Of a stretch of DNA of 64,000 nucleotides, positions 35,085-44,391 are shown piece after piece. The translations under genes were made by a program, and so were the position numbers. Position 1 is the first letter of the stretch; each line of letters begins with the position of its first letter. Below the pieces are notes generated by a model. That model was not told the DNA's origin and did no database searches. It worked only from the letters and a program-made list of their open reading frames with translations. This DNA is from Niabella beijingensis (lineage in GTDB: Bacteria; Bacteroidota; Bacteroidia; Chitinophagales; Chitinophagaceae), in NCBI RefSeq assembly GCF_020034665.1, contig NZ_JAIQDI010000002.1:124001-188000 (forward strand), written 5' to 3'.

Positions 35085-38000
35085 TTATGCAATAGTTTTC
35101 CTCATTACGCGATAAATTGTATTCTCTTTCTTTTGCGCTACAGCTTCTACCAGCGAGTTGTCTTCAATTGAATATTCTTCAAGAAGGCGCAAGTCACTTC
35201 TTAACCCAATTTCTTTTAAACAGTTGCATACTACAAGAAATGCCTTATGGCTATTACAGTTTTTCTGTATAAATATCTCTAAACACAGTATAAACCGGGC
35301 CCTTTCTACCCCGCGTTTTGCCAAGTCGTTGATAAAATATTCGATTCTTCCTGATTTGTTCTCTTCGATAAACTCCTCCAAATCACTTAGGATGTCCTGA
35401 TTAGAGGGTAAAAAGATTTTTTTATATTCGTCTGACAAGTGAGGATACAATTCAGTCTTAAGCCATTCATAATACTTGGAACGTTGGCATTGTTCGGCGA
35501 TTTGACCTAAGCCATATTTACTGAGCAAAATAAAATAAGGCTTCAAGCTATTTAATTTCTCAATAGAAATATATTTTTCTCTTTCTGAATTAAAGCAGCC
35601 GTAATGCATATGAATATGCTTAAACTCATCAGCTAAAAGATCGGCGTTGTCTTTTTCTTCCTGCGATAACTTTTCGTTGTGTTCATTTATAGTGAATTCT
35701 TGATCCATGACTCCTCTGTAGTATTCTGAAATACGCTTCCAATTATTAAATCCTAGCTGGCATATCCTGATATGAGCCAATTCCCTGGTTTTTGAGGTAG
35801 ATAGAAATAAGGCCGTAGCTATACTTGAGTATACGGATTTTAGATTGTCCCAAAATTCTATCAGTATTTCTTCTGCGTCAATAGGATCAATTTCACGTAA
35901 TTCTTCAACAACATGATGCAATGTGCTTCCATCTTTTTTCTCAATAGCTTTTTGTATGATTTTTTTAAACTCTGTTTTTAGTTCCTTACTCCATATGTTG
36001 GCAATCCAACTTACAGCCCAGGGTTTGCTTTCAATTAGGTTTAAATATAGTTTTATTACATCCTGATCACCCAAAAGTATTCTTTTAAAGATAGAATGGT
36101 CAAAGATTTCTGAGTCGCTTGGTTCAATAGCCTTTGACTCCTTTAATATAATCTCTTTTTTTTCTATTTTAGACCAAATCCTGTATGCGAAAAGTCTTTC
36201 AGATGGCAAATTGTTTGTGTTCTTCCAAATCCGTAGGATACAGTCTTTAGATTCCTGAGACAGTTTGCGTCGCTCCCATTGATCTTCTGTTATTGATAGG
36301 CGCATGGAATTGTTTTTTGAATTTCCCAGCTCTTTAATAACCATTTGTACTGCGATTGGTGCATCAATTTTTGAAAGTATGGTATGAATTATTCTTTTGT
36401 ATCTTTTATTGGATGCAAATTTCGACAGGGATTCAATTTGCTCTTGTGTAAGATGCCATTTTGTATAAGAAAGTGTGTCTAATATCTTATTCTTTTCACC
36501 TTTTGGTAAGTTCGCTTCACTATAACCTAGACTCTTTAAGTCGGCCCATTCATTAAATGTATTTGTTAAGATGTCTAGATCATTCTTATCTGCACAGTTT
36601 ATAATAGCCCAAATGTAACAGATCAATGCATCCTCATTGTCTGATTTGTCCCAGCTTTCAGTTAACGCTTTTATAAGCCGGGGCGATTTCAGATAGCCAG
36701 CCAATTGGTAGGCCGACAGCCTTCCTTCCGGAGTTATTTTTTCCCGAAGTAATTGAGATAAGGAGTCGACAACAGATTCGAGATGGAAGGTTTTAACGTG
36801 TTCAAGAACTATATCTCTCCAATAATTCCCATAAGCGGGCTGAAACGTATTGCTGTAATGAATATATCTGATTCCAGCGAGGCAATTACCGTTTCTGAAC
36901 CGGGCAAGGCTGAGTATTAAAGATTCAGGGTGGCCGTTTGTTAATTCGTCGATACACTTTGTATCAAAATTTAAGAAGGCTCTCGAAATTTCCTCTGCTA
37001 ATGCATTTCGGTGGCCTAGTTTGTTTAGGCCACTATTCCAGATCTTAATCTTTTCGATTATTTGTAAGAATTTAGGTTCTTTATGCTTGTCTTGTAAATA
37101 TTTTAGCGAATAAAATACGGCAAGCGGGTTTAGTTTAAGTAATATGTCAATATCATCATCGGTTGTCTCAGTTATAGTTATGGCGCAACCAAGTAATTCT
37201 GAAAAGAATGGCTCACTGATTATTTCAGTTGAAGAAGAGCTGTCGTCAAGTAACTTGACCAGTGCTGAAATTAATATCCAATCTCGGACTCTGTCATGTC
37301 TAAAGATGCAAGTTCCATGGTCGTTAAAATAAAACAATAATTGCCTTTGAGCTATTCTCTCCAATATACTCAAATATTCTCTATCGTCAGCGAACCAATC
37401 TTCGAACTCATCATAAGTCGGGGAAATTAATCTGTGCGTTATCATTGCTTTTCCTAGCATTTCGATTACTTTCTTAAGTTTGAAAGCGAGTCCTATTCCT
37501 TCTTCTGCTAGCTTAGCTAATGAATCTTCGATAAAAGAATTGATAATTTCTATTCCCTGGTTGGGTATATAAGCTTTTCTATTGTTAATTAATCTAAGAT
37601 GAAGGTTTAGCAACAAATGATTGTTTTCTGTTTCTGAAGCGATCGCTGTCATTTGCTGCCGGCTTATTGAAATCTGTTTATCAAGCCCATGTTCAATTAT
37701 AGCCAGACCGTCTTCAATCGACATTTCTGGATTAGGAATTAAATGATATAACGATTCTTTCTGTATTTGATGTTGGATTAACTTAAAGTTCTTGGGCCAT
37801 ACAGGACAAAGGATTTTTATGTCATTGCATGATTCTGCTGTGGATTGCGACCAAGATATTAGTCGATCTAACAGATACTCGGAATTCTTTGATTTATTAA
37901 CATCGTCTACAATAACCAAGGTTGATCCATAAAAAAATGTCTCAATTTCTTGTTTTGAGGTGAATATTTTGGGATGTTCCTTTTTTAATTGAAGTTCTAT

Positions 38001-38795
38001 TGCTTCAATCAATGAACGGCTAATTTCTGCTATATCGGGTTCTATACGAATAGCGTTTAAATTATTGGTTTGGTGCTGTTTTAGTAAAAAGTAAGCGATT
38101 GTGCTTTTCCCATAACCCGAACCACCGATTAGAAAATTGAGAGCCCTTGTACTTAATTCTAGCTCGTTTCTAACTTTTGAGATAGCCTCTGTTTGAACAA
38201 TAGATTCTTCATCAAGAAAACACTCCTTACTGTATTTATGGTGATTGCTGTTTAGCAAGTCTCTAAGTAATAAGTCAGATAGCAACACAGCGTCAATTCC
38301 CAAATACTTGAATCTGAGATATTGTCCTTTTGAATTGTTATCAAGAAAATCGGCAATAATAGACTGCTCAACTACAACGATATCTATAAAACTCATTGCT
38401 GTAGCTTTCAATATTTTTTCTTGCAGATCGGATTTTAAACGCTGGTTAGTAACCAAATATATTGTGAACCTTATTTGTGGGGAGTGCTCGCGAATTTTCT
38501 CAGCATATGCAATCGCCTTATGTAAATCTCCTTCGGGAGACTTGCTGTTGTTGCCAGGACTTAACCATTTTTTTTCAAGATTTGTACTATTAATAGTATG
38601 CTCTATCAATGCGAAATGATTTTCGTTTATCATACAAAATGCATCGAGCGGATCTTTTATCGTTTTTCCCTTGGCGTTGATCCCTGATTCTATCAGGTTC
38701 TCCAGTTCAGGAAATTTAATTCTCAAAATAGCATTTGCTAGTTGTTCAAATAAGCCACTGTCAGTAATCGTTTCGAGTTTTTCGGCTGTAATCAT
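35085..38795 (-). CDS. Large STAND-like NTPase with nuclease-like N-terminus
   Basis: 1236 aa. Residues 1-80 look like a restriction-endonuclease-like domain: F-E-Q-L-A-N-A-I-L near 16-24, P-L-D-A-F with D51, L-I-E-H-T with E65, and the K-K-W-L ending at 78, close to the pattern of PD-(D/E)xK variants. A P-loop follows: Walker A G-G-S-G-Y-G-K-S-T at 224-232, Walker B T-L-V-I-V-D-D at 292-298. About 700 C-terminal residues are helical repeats. N-effector, NTPase core and C-terminal sensor is the design of Avs/STAND anti-phage proteins; homology is not established by reading alone. AT-rich, flanked by other accessory genes and a mobilizable element, consistent with horizontal transfer. Confidence 0.72.
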   Translation of the reverse strand: MITAEKLETITDSGLFEQLANAILRIKFPELENLIESGINAKGKTIKDPLDAFCMINENHFALIEHTINSTNLEKKWLSPGNNSKSPEGDLHKAIAYAEKIREHSPQIRFTIYLVTNQRLKSDLQEKILKATAMSFIDIVVVEQSIIADFLDNNSKGQYLRFKYLGIDAVLLSDLLLRDLLNSNHHKYSKECFLDEESIVQTEAISKVRNELELSTRALNFLIGGSGYGKSTIAYFLLKQHQTNNLNAIRIEPDIAEISRSLIEAIELQLKKEHPKIFTSKQEIETFFYGSTLVIVDDVNKSKNSEYLLDRLISWSQSTAESCNDIKILCPVWPKNFKLIQHQIQKESLYHLIPNPEMSIEDGLAIIEHGLDKQISISRQQMTAIASETENNHLLLNLHLRLINNRKAYIPNQGIEIINSFIEDSLAKLAEEGIGLAFKLKKVIEMLGKAMITHRLISPTYDEFEDWFADDREYLSILERIAQRQLLFYFNDHGTCIFRHDRVRDWILISALVKLLDDSSSSTEIISEPFFSELLGCAITITETTDDDIDILLKLNPLAVFYSLKYLQDKHKEPKFLQIIEKIKIWNSGLNKLGHRNALAEEISRAFLNFDTKCIDELTNGHPESLILSLARFRNGNCLAGIRYIHYSNTFQPAYGNYWRDIVLEHVKTFHLESVVDSLSQLLREKITPEGRLSAYQLAGYLKSPRLIKALTESWDKSDNEDALICYIWAIINCADKNDLDILTNTFNEWADLKSLGYSEANLPKGEKNKILDTLSYTKWHLTQEQIESLSKFASNKRYKRIIHTILSKIDAPIAVQMVIKELGNSKNNSMRLSITEDQWERRKLSQESKDCILRIWKNTNNLPSERLFAYRIWSKIEKKEIILKESKAIEPSDSEIFDHSIFKRILLGDQDVIKLYLNLIESKPWAVSWIANIWSKELKTEFKKIIQKAIEKKDGSTLHHVVEELREIDPIDAEEILIEFWDNLKSVYSSIATALFLSTSKTRELAHIRICQLGFNNWKRISEYYRGVMDQEFTINEHNEKLSQEEKDNADLLADEFKHIHMHYGCFNSEREKYISIEKLNSLKPYFILLSKYGLGQIAEQCQRSKYYEWLKTELYPHLSDEYKKIFLPSNQDILSDLEEFIEENKSGRIEYFINDLAKRGVERARFILCLEIFIQKNCNSHKAFLVVCNCLKEIGLRSDLRLLEEYSIEDNSLVEAVAQKKENTIYRVMRKTIA

Positions 38796-38847
38796 GAAGA
38801 ATACTATAATTCCTGTTATTTATTATTCTTAGTAATGTCAAGTAAGT

Positions 38848-39408
38848 TTATTGTAGTTTTACCTCACTTTCAATAAAAGGAGCATATTGCCCCTTATTTG
38901 ACGCCCAGTTAAAATATACCGCCTTTTCATTCCCCAATGCTTTAGCCTGTTCATTAGTTATCGTTAACTCCTGCTCAAATAGTTTTTTCATCACATTCCT
39001 GCTATTCTCCGCGTATACTTCCAGCTTATAATTACCCGCAATTAAACGCAATTGCTCATTTTTAGAGAGTAAAAAATGGTGATAGATGGATATACCTGTT
39101 TTGCCAACAAATAAACCACTGCCTCGCACCAAGCCATGATCTCCATAGGCCCAAATATTAAAATCATAACCTGTTTGTGGCGTATAAATACGGATAAACA
39201 TATTTTGGATGTACTGCCCCTGGTCTGAAGTGCAATAAAGTAAGGTTCCGAGAAAGACTTTCGGCTCATCATCTCCATTTTTACCAACAAGGCAAATAAT
39301 CGTAGGGCGGGTCATTTTTAATTGTCCCTTCCAGATCCGGGTTAGCCAGAATGTTAACGCCGAAATAAATAACGATAGTATTGAAATTGCCAATGCCACA
39401 GTTTTCAC
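38848..39408 (-). CDS. Membrane-anchored unknown, 186 aa
   Basis: One N-terminal transmembrane helix (residues 4-22: A-L-A-I-S-I-L-S-L-F-I-S-A-L-T-F-W) followed by a K-G-Q-L linker and a soluble domain of mixed strands, with V-F-L-G-T-L-L-Y-C-T and Y-H-H-F-L-L-S. I do not recognise the family. It lies 52 bp upstream of the NTPase on the same strand and may be co-transcribed. Confidence 0.6.
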   Translation of the reverse strand: MKTVALAISILSLFISALTFWLTRIWKGQLKMTRPTIICLVGKNGDDEPKVFLGTLLYCTSDQGQYIQNMFIRIYTPQTGYDFNIWAYGDHGLVRGSGLFVGKTGISIYHHFLLSKNEQLRLIAGNYKLEVYAENSRNVMKKLFEQELTITNEQAKALGNEKAVYFNWASNKGQYAPFIESEVKLQ

Positions 39409-39667
39409 CTTTTTCTATACGGCTGCTCATAAGCAGGTCATAACGCTAAAATACTTAGTTTTATTGAATGTACGTACAACAAGTTTTTACACCACCCTTT
39501 TACTTTTTCACCTTTGCAGGTATTATCACCTGCAAATAATCCACAGAGTAGTAACTAAGCGGTAACCAAGTTAGTATCCAAGTAGCATAAACAAGAGTAA
39601 GTCCTATATTGCACTTCCGTCACTGGTGTTGCGCGCGGGTCATGCCGGCGACTTAGTGCCAATCTTT

Positions 39668-40333
39668 CTATACAGTCGTACCATACCTTTCCTTATTGGC
39701 TTTGTTGAAGGCATTTCTGAGATCATTAAAAATGTTTTTTTGATCGTCAAACAGCATATTCTCAGAAATAATTGTTTTAATGATATTGATATTCCCTTGC
39801 TTTTCCCCAAAACAATATCCCAGTGAAGTAGCTGCAACAAAGCTAACCATTTCGCCTTCAATATCCTTTTCTAAAGAATGATATACTGATTGAAAGTCCC
39901 TGTTTACTAAGGCTCCCATAAAGCCCCAGTCTTTTTTAAAATATTCCCGTATAACAGCTTCGTTTGAAGCAGAACTGTCTTTTAATATACGCTCCCGGTA
40001 CCTTTTAAAAAAGTGTGGCGGATATATGGATATCATATTCATGTCTAGGCTCAGGGTAACTGCATATTTGCCTTCGGGGCGTAAATAGGTTGTATATATG
40101 GAGAGGACAGGTTTTTTCCAGTCGCTCCTTTTCAGCGCTGCAAAATCTACTATATATAAATTACCTTTTTCTTTTGTGCAACAATCATACGATTTTGACA
40201 AAGGATAGCCGCGGGCATTTAAAACTGTTTTTCTGAAATCACTATGGCATTTATCAACTTTACTCCGAAGGTTAGGAATATCCTCAAAAACTTCTTTGTG
40301 GATTTCCTGTACAGTCATTGATGAAACAAGCAT
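39668..40333 (-). CDS. Unrecognised protein, about 216-221 aa
   Basis: No signal or transmembrane segment. The start could be 40333 or, more likely, 40318 (M-T-V-Q-E-I-H-K). The middle has a strand-like S-I-Y-T-T-Y-L-R-P-E-G-K-Y and a P-H-F-F-K-R-Y-R-E-R helix; the C-terminus is helical and basic. Unrecognised. It sits alone with 259 bp before the membrane-anchored unknown. Confidence 0.55.
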   Translation of the reverse strand: MLVSSMTVQEIHKEVFEDIPNLRSKVDKCHSDFRKTVLNARGYPLSKSYDCCTKEKGNLYIVDFAALKRSDWKKPVLSIYTTYLRPEGKYAVTLSLDMNMISIYPPHFFKRYRERILKDSSASNEAVIREYFKKDWGFMGALVNRDFQSVYHSLEKDIEGEMVSFVAATSLGYCFGEKQGNINIIKTIISENMLFDDQKNIFNDLRNAFNKANKERYGTTV

Positions 40334-40462
40334 TATTGTTAATATTAATATTGTTTAAAACTGATACGGAATTGTTTTAAAATATTAGAGACGTTCATTA
40401 TCTCTGTTAAGCACTAAAATACGTTACATTGGTCCTTCCAATGAGGGTTCTATGAAACAGGA

Positions 40463-41545
40463 TCATTTTTCCCCATTACCGGATTCAAACAGCTCGTGCA
40501 GTTTTTGTTGCAGCAATTTTTTATCAGGTAATTGTGTTTTATATTCGGAAACCATTGTAGGTGACAAACTCCTGCTTAATGCATATTCCACTACCTCGCT
40601 GTCCTTGTCTTTGCATAGTAATACGCCGATGCTTGGGTTTTCGTTCTCCTTTTTTACATCCCGGTCCAGGCTTTCCAGGTAAAAATTCAATTGCCCCAGA
40701 TATTCTGGTTTGAATTTGTCTGTTTTTAGCTCAAAAGCCACGAGGCATTGCAGGCCGCGGTGGTAAAACAAAAGATCGACGTAGAAATCGCTGTTTCCCA
40801 CTTGCAATTTGTATTCTTCATCCATGAAAATAAAATCCCGGCCTAATTCCAAAATGAATTTTTTCATCTGCCTGATTAGACCTTTTTGCAAATCGTTTTC
40901 GCTGTGCGGTTCGGGTAAATTCAAAAATTCAAACACATAGCTATCCTTGAAAGCATTTGTTATATCAGCTTTAAATTCTTTGGGCAATGTCGGGGTTTTT
41001 GCATTACCTAAAATTGTCCGTTCAAAAAGGCTGGCGGAAATCTGGCGGTCTAATTCCCGAACGCTGTAATTTTCTTTGACAGACATTCTTATATAAAATT
41101 CCCGTTCCTCTTCGGTTTTGCATCTCGAAAATATTGTTCGGTGGTGTGTCCAGCTAATTTGAGCTAAAATAGTATTTCTGATGTCTTGAATTTGGAAACC
41201 AAATTGCGTCCTCACTGGGGTCACAACTTTATTTGATTGTTTATCAGTGTGTTGTAATTGTGTCCTCACTGCGGACACAATTAGGGATTCAGCATAGGTC
41301 TCATAAAACTGTATCATTCTATAAATTCCCCTGCGGTTAAAACCTTTCAGATCGGGATTGTTTTTCTTTATAAAATCCGCTAATTCATCTACTGTTTTAT
41401 CTCCCCATTCCGCAACGGATAGTTTTTGTTTGATATACGCACCCACGGTCCAATACAGGTTTATCAGCTCTGTATTAACGGCTTTGATGGCATTAGCACG
41501 GGATTGTGTTATTATTTGTATAATATCTGTAAACCGGTTATTCAT
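40463..41545 (-). CDS. DUF1016/PDDEXK nuclease (YhcG-like)
   Basis: 360 aa. The N-terminal DUF1016 part (10-185) is recognisable: R-A-N-A-I-K-A-V-N-T-E-L-I-N-L-Y-W-T-V-G near 16-35 and E-W-G-D-K-T-V-D-E-L. The C-terminal 150 residues form a PD-(D/E)xK-like nuclease: D-F-Y-V-D-L-L-F-Y-H and V-A-F-E-L-K. The N-terminal region has an unusual insert with two V-R-T-Q segments about 22 residues apart. Family members cluster with restriction and mobile genes; role uncertain. Confidence 0.88.
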   Translation of the reverse strand: MNNRFTDIIQIITQSRANAIKAVNTELINLYWTVGAYIKQKLSVAEWGDKTVDELADFIKKNNPDLKGFNRRGIYRMIQFYETYAESLIVSAVRTQLQHTDKQSNKVVTPVRTQFGFQIQDIRNTILAQISWTHHRTIFSRCKTEEEREFYIRMSVKENYSVRELDRQISASLFERTILGNAKTPTLPKEFKADITNAFKDSYVFEFLNLPEPHSENDLQKGLIRQMKKFILELGRDFIFMDEEYKLQVGNSDFYVDLLFYHRGLQCLVAFELKTDKFKPEYLGQLNFYLESLDRDVKKENENPSIGVLLCKDKDSEVVEYALSRSLSPTMVSEYKTQLPDKKLLQQKLHELFESGNGEK

Positions 41546-41892
41546 ATCATTATTTGTATTCCCAAACTTACATATTTGCCCTTTATTTTACCAACAAAGC
41601 AAATAATAGCAGGGCAGTTCTGATGAAGAATGTAACAAAAAGAGATTTTTGTGGACTAAACAGCGCATTAGCCTGAGCATTACGAGAAAAAAATATACTA
41701 ATACTCAAATTTGGGCGAATTTATTAGACTAAAAAGGCCTGCCTTTGAAAAAGCTGGCCGTTGCTAACCTATGAAAAACACCAGCTCTAAGGTACAAAAT
41801 CTTATCCGATTTGTTAGCGATTAATTGATTTCTTTATTTTCTCAAATTTTAGCCTTTCGGGTTCTTAGTTATTGTTGCATACCTCAATAAGC
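41546..41892. other. Intergenic, no gene seen
   Basis: 347 bp between the DUF1016 gene and the relaxase. AT-rich; only frames shorter than 20 codons. If the mobilizable element ends near its relaxase, its left end could be here, but no copy of the tRNA-Leu 3' sequence was seen. Confidence 0.4.
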
Positions 41893-42933
41893 CTATAACC
41901 GGTAACCTCTTTTTTTCTTCTTCTTTCTAATATTCCGGTAGTATTCCCGTTCCACTTCAGATATAGCATAGTCTTCGGGATTAGGATATTGTACTTTGTA
42001 TAAATCGGCCATTAAATCGGCGGTATTTTCTGCCACTTGTTTTACTGATTGTATAAATGCGCTAATGAAAGCACTTTCCTGCGGGCTTCTCTTGTATGGT
42101 GAAAAAGGTACAGTCAATCGCCAGGCATTTGCAAGTCTGGTTTCCAGACCTATCTTGTTTCCTTTCTCCCGATCCCGGGTGAGGTATTGAGTTTGGTTTT
42201 TCTGCAACAGTTTCTCAATAGTGCTTAAAGAAAGCCCCATATTACTACCTTTTATTTTAACACCGCTATTGTCAATAAAAGAAATGCCCCGGCCTTTAAT
42301 AACTTCAAACCCTTGTGCCTTTACTTTCTGCAGAAAGCTGTCCATAGTTTTTGATGATCGTAATATTTGCTGCAACTGCGCTTTGATCTGATCCCTTCGC
42401 TGGTCATTTCTGGGCAGCAATTGTTGGTCTTTTGATAAAAAACGCCGGGGACTTAATACCTGTTGCAACTTAAATTTTTGTTCCATTTTACGGCAGAACT
42501 CCGCCATGCGCTTGTAACTATTGCTGTCCGATACATTCGTTTTACCGCTATAGCCAATCCGGTTGGCTACAATATGAATGTGCTGGTGTTGCGTATCTTT
42601 ATGCTCAACTGCTAAAAATTGGTTATCTGCAAAGCCAAATTCCTTGGCACAATCCCCGGCAACCTGGATGAGTTGTGGCCTTGATAAGTGTTCCCCTGGT
42701 GCCATACTAAGGGTAAAATGAAATACAGGTTTGGATTGCTTGGGATTAAGCCTTCGCACTTCATTAAACTGCTGTACCAGTTCCTTTTTATTGCCGAAAC
42801 ATTTATTAAACAGCAAAATTTCTGCCCGGTTTTTCATCAGAGGTTGGTTTTTATCCATCTCCATTTTTTTATCTTCCAGGCAGTAGCTGATACAGCCGGC
42901 AAACCCTTTTCCTGTAATGGCCTTACCAATCAT
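41893..42933 (-). CDS. Relaxase/mobilization protein (MobA/MobB type)
   Basis: 346 aa. H116-Q-H118-I-H120-I is the HxHxH metal site of Bacteroides-type relaxases, preceded by E-H-K-D-T. The N-terminus (M-I-G-K-A-I-T-G-K-G-F-A-G) and S-M-A-P-G-E are family-like. It nicks DNA at oriT and stays attached to the 5' end during transfer. It overlaps the MobC gene by 4 bp (ATGA). Confidence 0.9.
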   Translation of the reverse strand: MIGKAITGKGFAGCISYCLEDKKMEMDKNQPLMKNRAEILLFNKCFGNKKELVQQFNEVRRLNPKQSKPVFHFTLSMAPGEHLSRPQLIQVAGDCAKEFGFADNQFLAVEHKDTQHQHIHIVANRIGYSGKTNVSDSNSYKRMAEFCRKMEQKFKLQQVLSPRRFLSKDQQLLPRNDQRRDQIKAQLQQILRSSKTMDSFLQKVKAQGFEVIKGRGISFIDNSGVKIKGSNMGLSLSTIEKLLQKNQTQYLTRDREKGNKIGLETRLANAWRLTVPFSPYKRSPQESAFISAFIQSVKQVAENTADLMADLYKVQYPNPEDYAISEVEREYYRNIRKKKKKRGYRL

Positions 42934-43304
42934 TTTAAACTGTTTTTAATTGCCTCTGCCAACTCTTTTAGCTGTGCTGCCAGTTGTCTTAATTCTGTAC
43001 GCTCAAAGGCATTAAAAGCCTGTGCCGCATTATTTTTATAGGCCAATGAATTAACATTAGCTGCAAGGTGATTTAACTGCCCGGTAAAATCTAAAACTTC
43101 TTTGGGTAACGTTTTCTGCCTGGTGTCAATATGACTGTTAAAGGCAGCTTCACGTAAAAACTCGGAGATGGTCAGCTGCACCTGTTTGGCTTTTGTCTCA
43201 ATTATTTGAAGCTCCAATGCAGTGCAAGCCACGCGCAGGCGGTAGCTGCGTTTAACGGGTTTCTTTGGTCTGCCGCCTTTGTTTTTTTCATTTGGTGTAT
43301 TCAT
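42930..43304 (-). CDS. MobC-like relaxosome protein
   Basis: 124 aa. Basic N-terminus with G-G-R-P-K-K-P-V-K-R, then a ribbon-helix-helix-like stretch (Y-R-L-R-V-A-C-T-A-L-E-L-Q-I-I-E-T-K-A) and a helix with the MobC-like L-N-H-L-A-A-N-V-N-S-L-A. It would bind oriT and help the relaxase. Directly upstream of the relaxase, and directly downstream of the candidate oriT. Confidence 0.88.
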   Translation of the reverse strand: MNTPNEKNKGGRPKKPVKRSYRLRVACTALELQIIETKAKQVQLTISEFLREAAFNSHIDTRQKTLPKEVLDFTGQLNHLAANVNSLAYKNNAAQAFNAFERTELRQLAAQLKELAEAIKNSLK

Positions 43305-43343
43305 ACTATAATAATTTTAATATTTGATAACCGCGCTTTGCGC

Positions 43344-43428
43344 CCCCATGAATGCCGCCCCAAAGCGGCATGAATGGGGCCAGCTGTTCGAAGTAGGTGA
43401 GGTTACGAGCCTACGAGAACATAGCTGG
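43344..43428. other. Candidate oriT: two adjacent inverted repeats
   Basis: 43344-43379 folds as two 15-nt arms around a 6-nt loop (stem 5 bp, three internal mismatches, then more pairs). 43380-43428 folds with CCAGCT/AGCTGG outer arms and GTAGG/CCTAC inner arms. They lie 40 bp upstream of mobC, the usual oriT position. A further ACCGG/CCGGT pair is at about 43457-43473. This stretch fills most of the gap from 43305 to 43605; nothing else is seen there. Confidence 0.45.
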
Positions 43429-43605
43429 CTCCTGATTTTCCCCGTTTCTAAATGAACCGGCAAAGACCGGTATGAACTTGTGGGGATACTTTGGAGTCTG
43501 TTTAGGTTGATTCAGGTTTAAGAAGGTTTATTAACGCCTATGTCTGGTTCAAGCGGGCTTATTGCTGGTTCAGGGGTGTTCCTGAAGGTTTGTCTGCCTG
43601 GCGGA

Positions 43606-43941
43606 TTAGTATTCCCTGATTCTTGATTTTTTTTCATCATCTGAACTGGGAGTAGAAAATTTAAAGCTGCCGGGTTGGCTCTGAACCGATGCTGTATGCG
43701 ATGGGATCGGTGGCTCCTGCTTAGCTGATGCTTTTTTCTTTCGCTCGCGTTTTAACACAGAGTTCAGGCTATTCAGGTTAATCTTCTCAATTGGTACCTC
43801 CAGCTCATCGGCCAACCACTTACGAAAAAGGGAAGCAGTATTCAAGACGGTCATTTGCTCCCGGTACATCTCCAGTATCTTGCCGTAGATACCGTAGGTG
43901 TTCTCCAATAGGTGTTTCCTTAGAAAATCTTTGTACATCAT
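43606..43941 (-). CDS. Small unknown protein of the mobilizable element, 111 aa
   Basis: N-terminal helical part (L-R-K-H-L-L-E-N-T-Y-G-I-Y-G-K-I-L-E-M), then a K-R-E-R-K-K-K-A-S-A-K linker and a Pro/Ser-rich tail. No motif recognised. It overlaps the upstream membrane protein gene by 4 bp. Confidence 0.6.
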   Translation of the reverse strand: MMYKDFLRKHLLENTYGIYGKILEMYREQMTVLNTASLFRKWLADELEVPIEKINLNSLNSVLKRERKKKASAKQEPPIPSHTASVQSQPGSFKFSTPSSDDEKKSRIREY

Positions 43942-44387
43942 TTGAACTGTTTGTTTTTTTGCCTGGATTTTTTTTCAATTGTGCCATTGCTTGTTTTACT
44001 ACCAGTTTTTTGTGTGGCCTTGTAATGCTCTTTATACCATGCGAGCTCCTGTTGTATCATCTTCTTTTCTTCTCTTTCCTTGTTTACGCCAATGGCAAAA
44101 ACTGTGAAGGCAGCAATAACAGCTAGGATGAAGCCAAGTCCCCATTGGCCCATGCCGTGCCAGAATGCCTGCCAACGGGGATGATCGGGATCTACCTGCA
44201 AGGATTTTTTAGAGTATTGTATTTGCGTTGCCATTTCATCCAGCTTTGTATGCATCGGCATAAACTGGCGCTTCACCTCCTGCAATAAAATGGCAAGAAT
44301 GGTAAGCGAAGTTTCATCCAGCTCTATACCATATTGTAAGAAGATCGCTGACCTTAGTTTTTTTAAATCAGTCCGGGATGTTTGCAT
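43938..44387 (-). CDS. Membrane protein of the mobilizable element, 149 aa
   Basis: One transmembrane helix near 86-105 (G-L-G-F-I-L-A-V-I-A-A-F-T-V-F-A-I-G) between a helical N-terminus and a Lys-rich C-terminal tail. No motif recognised. Overlaps by 4 bp with the 111-aa gene and lies 4 bp downstream of the ParA-like gene. Confidence 0.6.
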   Translation of the reverse strand: MQTSRTDLKKLRSAIFLQYGIELDETSLTILAILLQEVKRQFMPMHTKLDEMATQIQYSKKSLQVDPDHPRWQAFWHGMGQWGLGFILAVIAAFTVFAIGVNKEREEKKMIQQELAWYKEHYKATQKTGSKTSNGTIEKKSRQKNKQFK

Positions 44388-44391
44388 GCTC

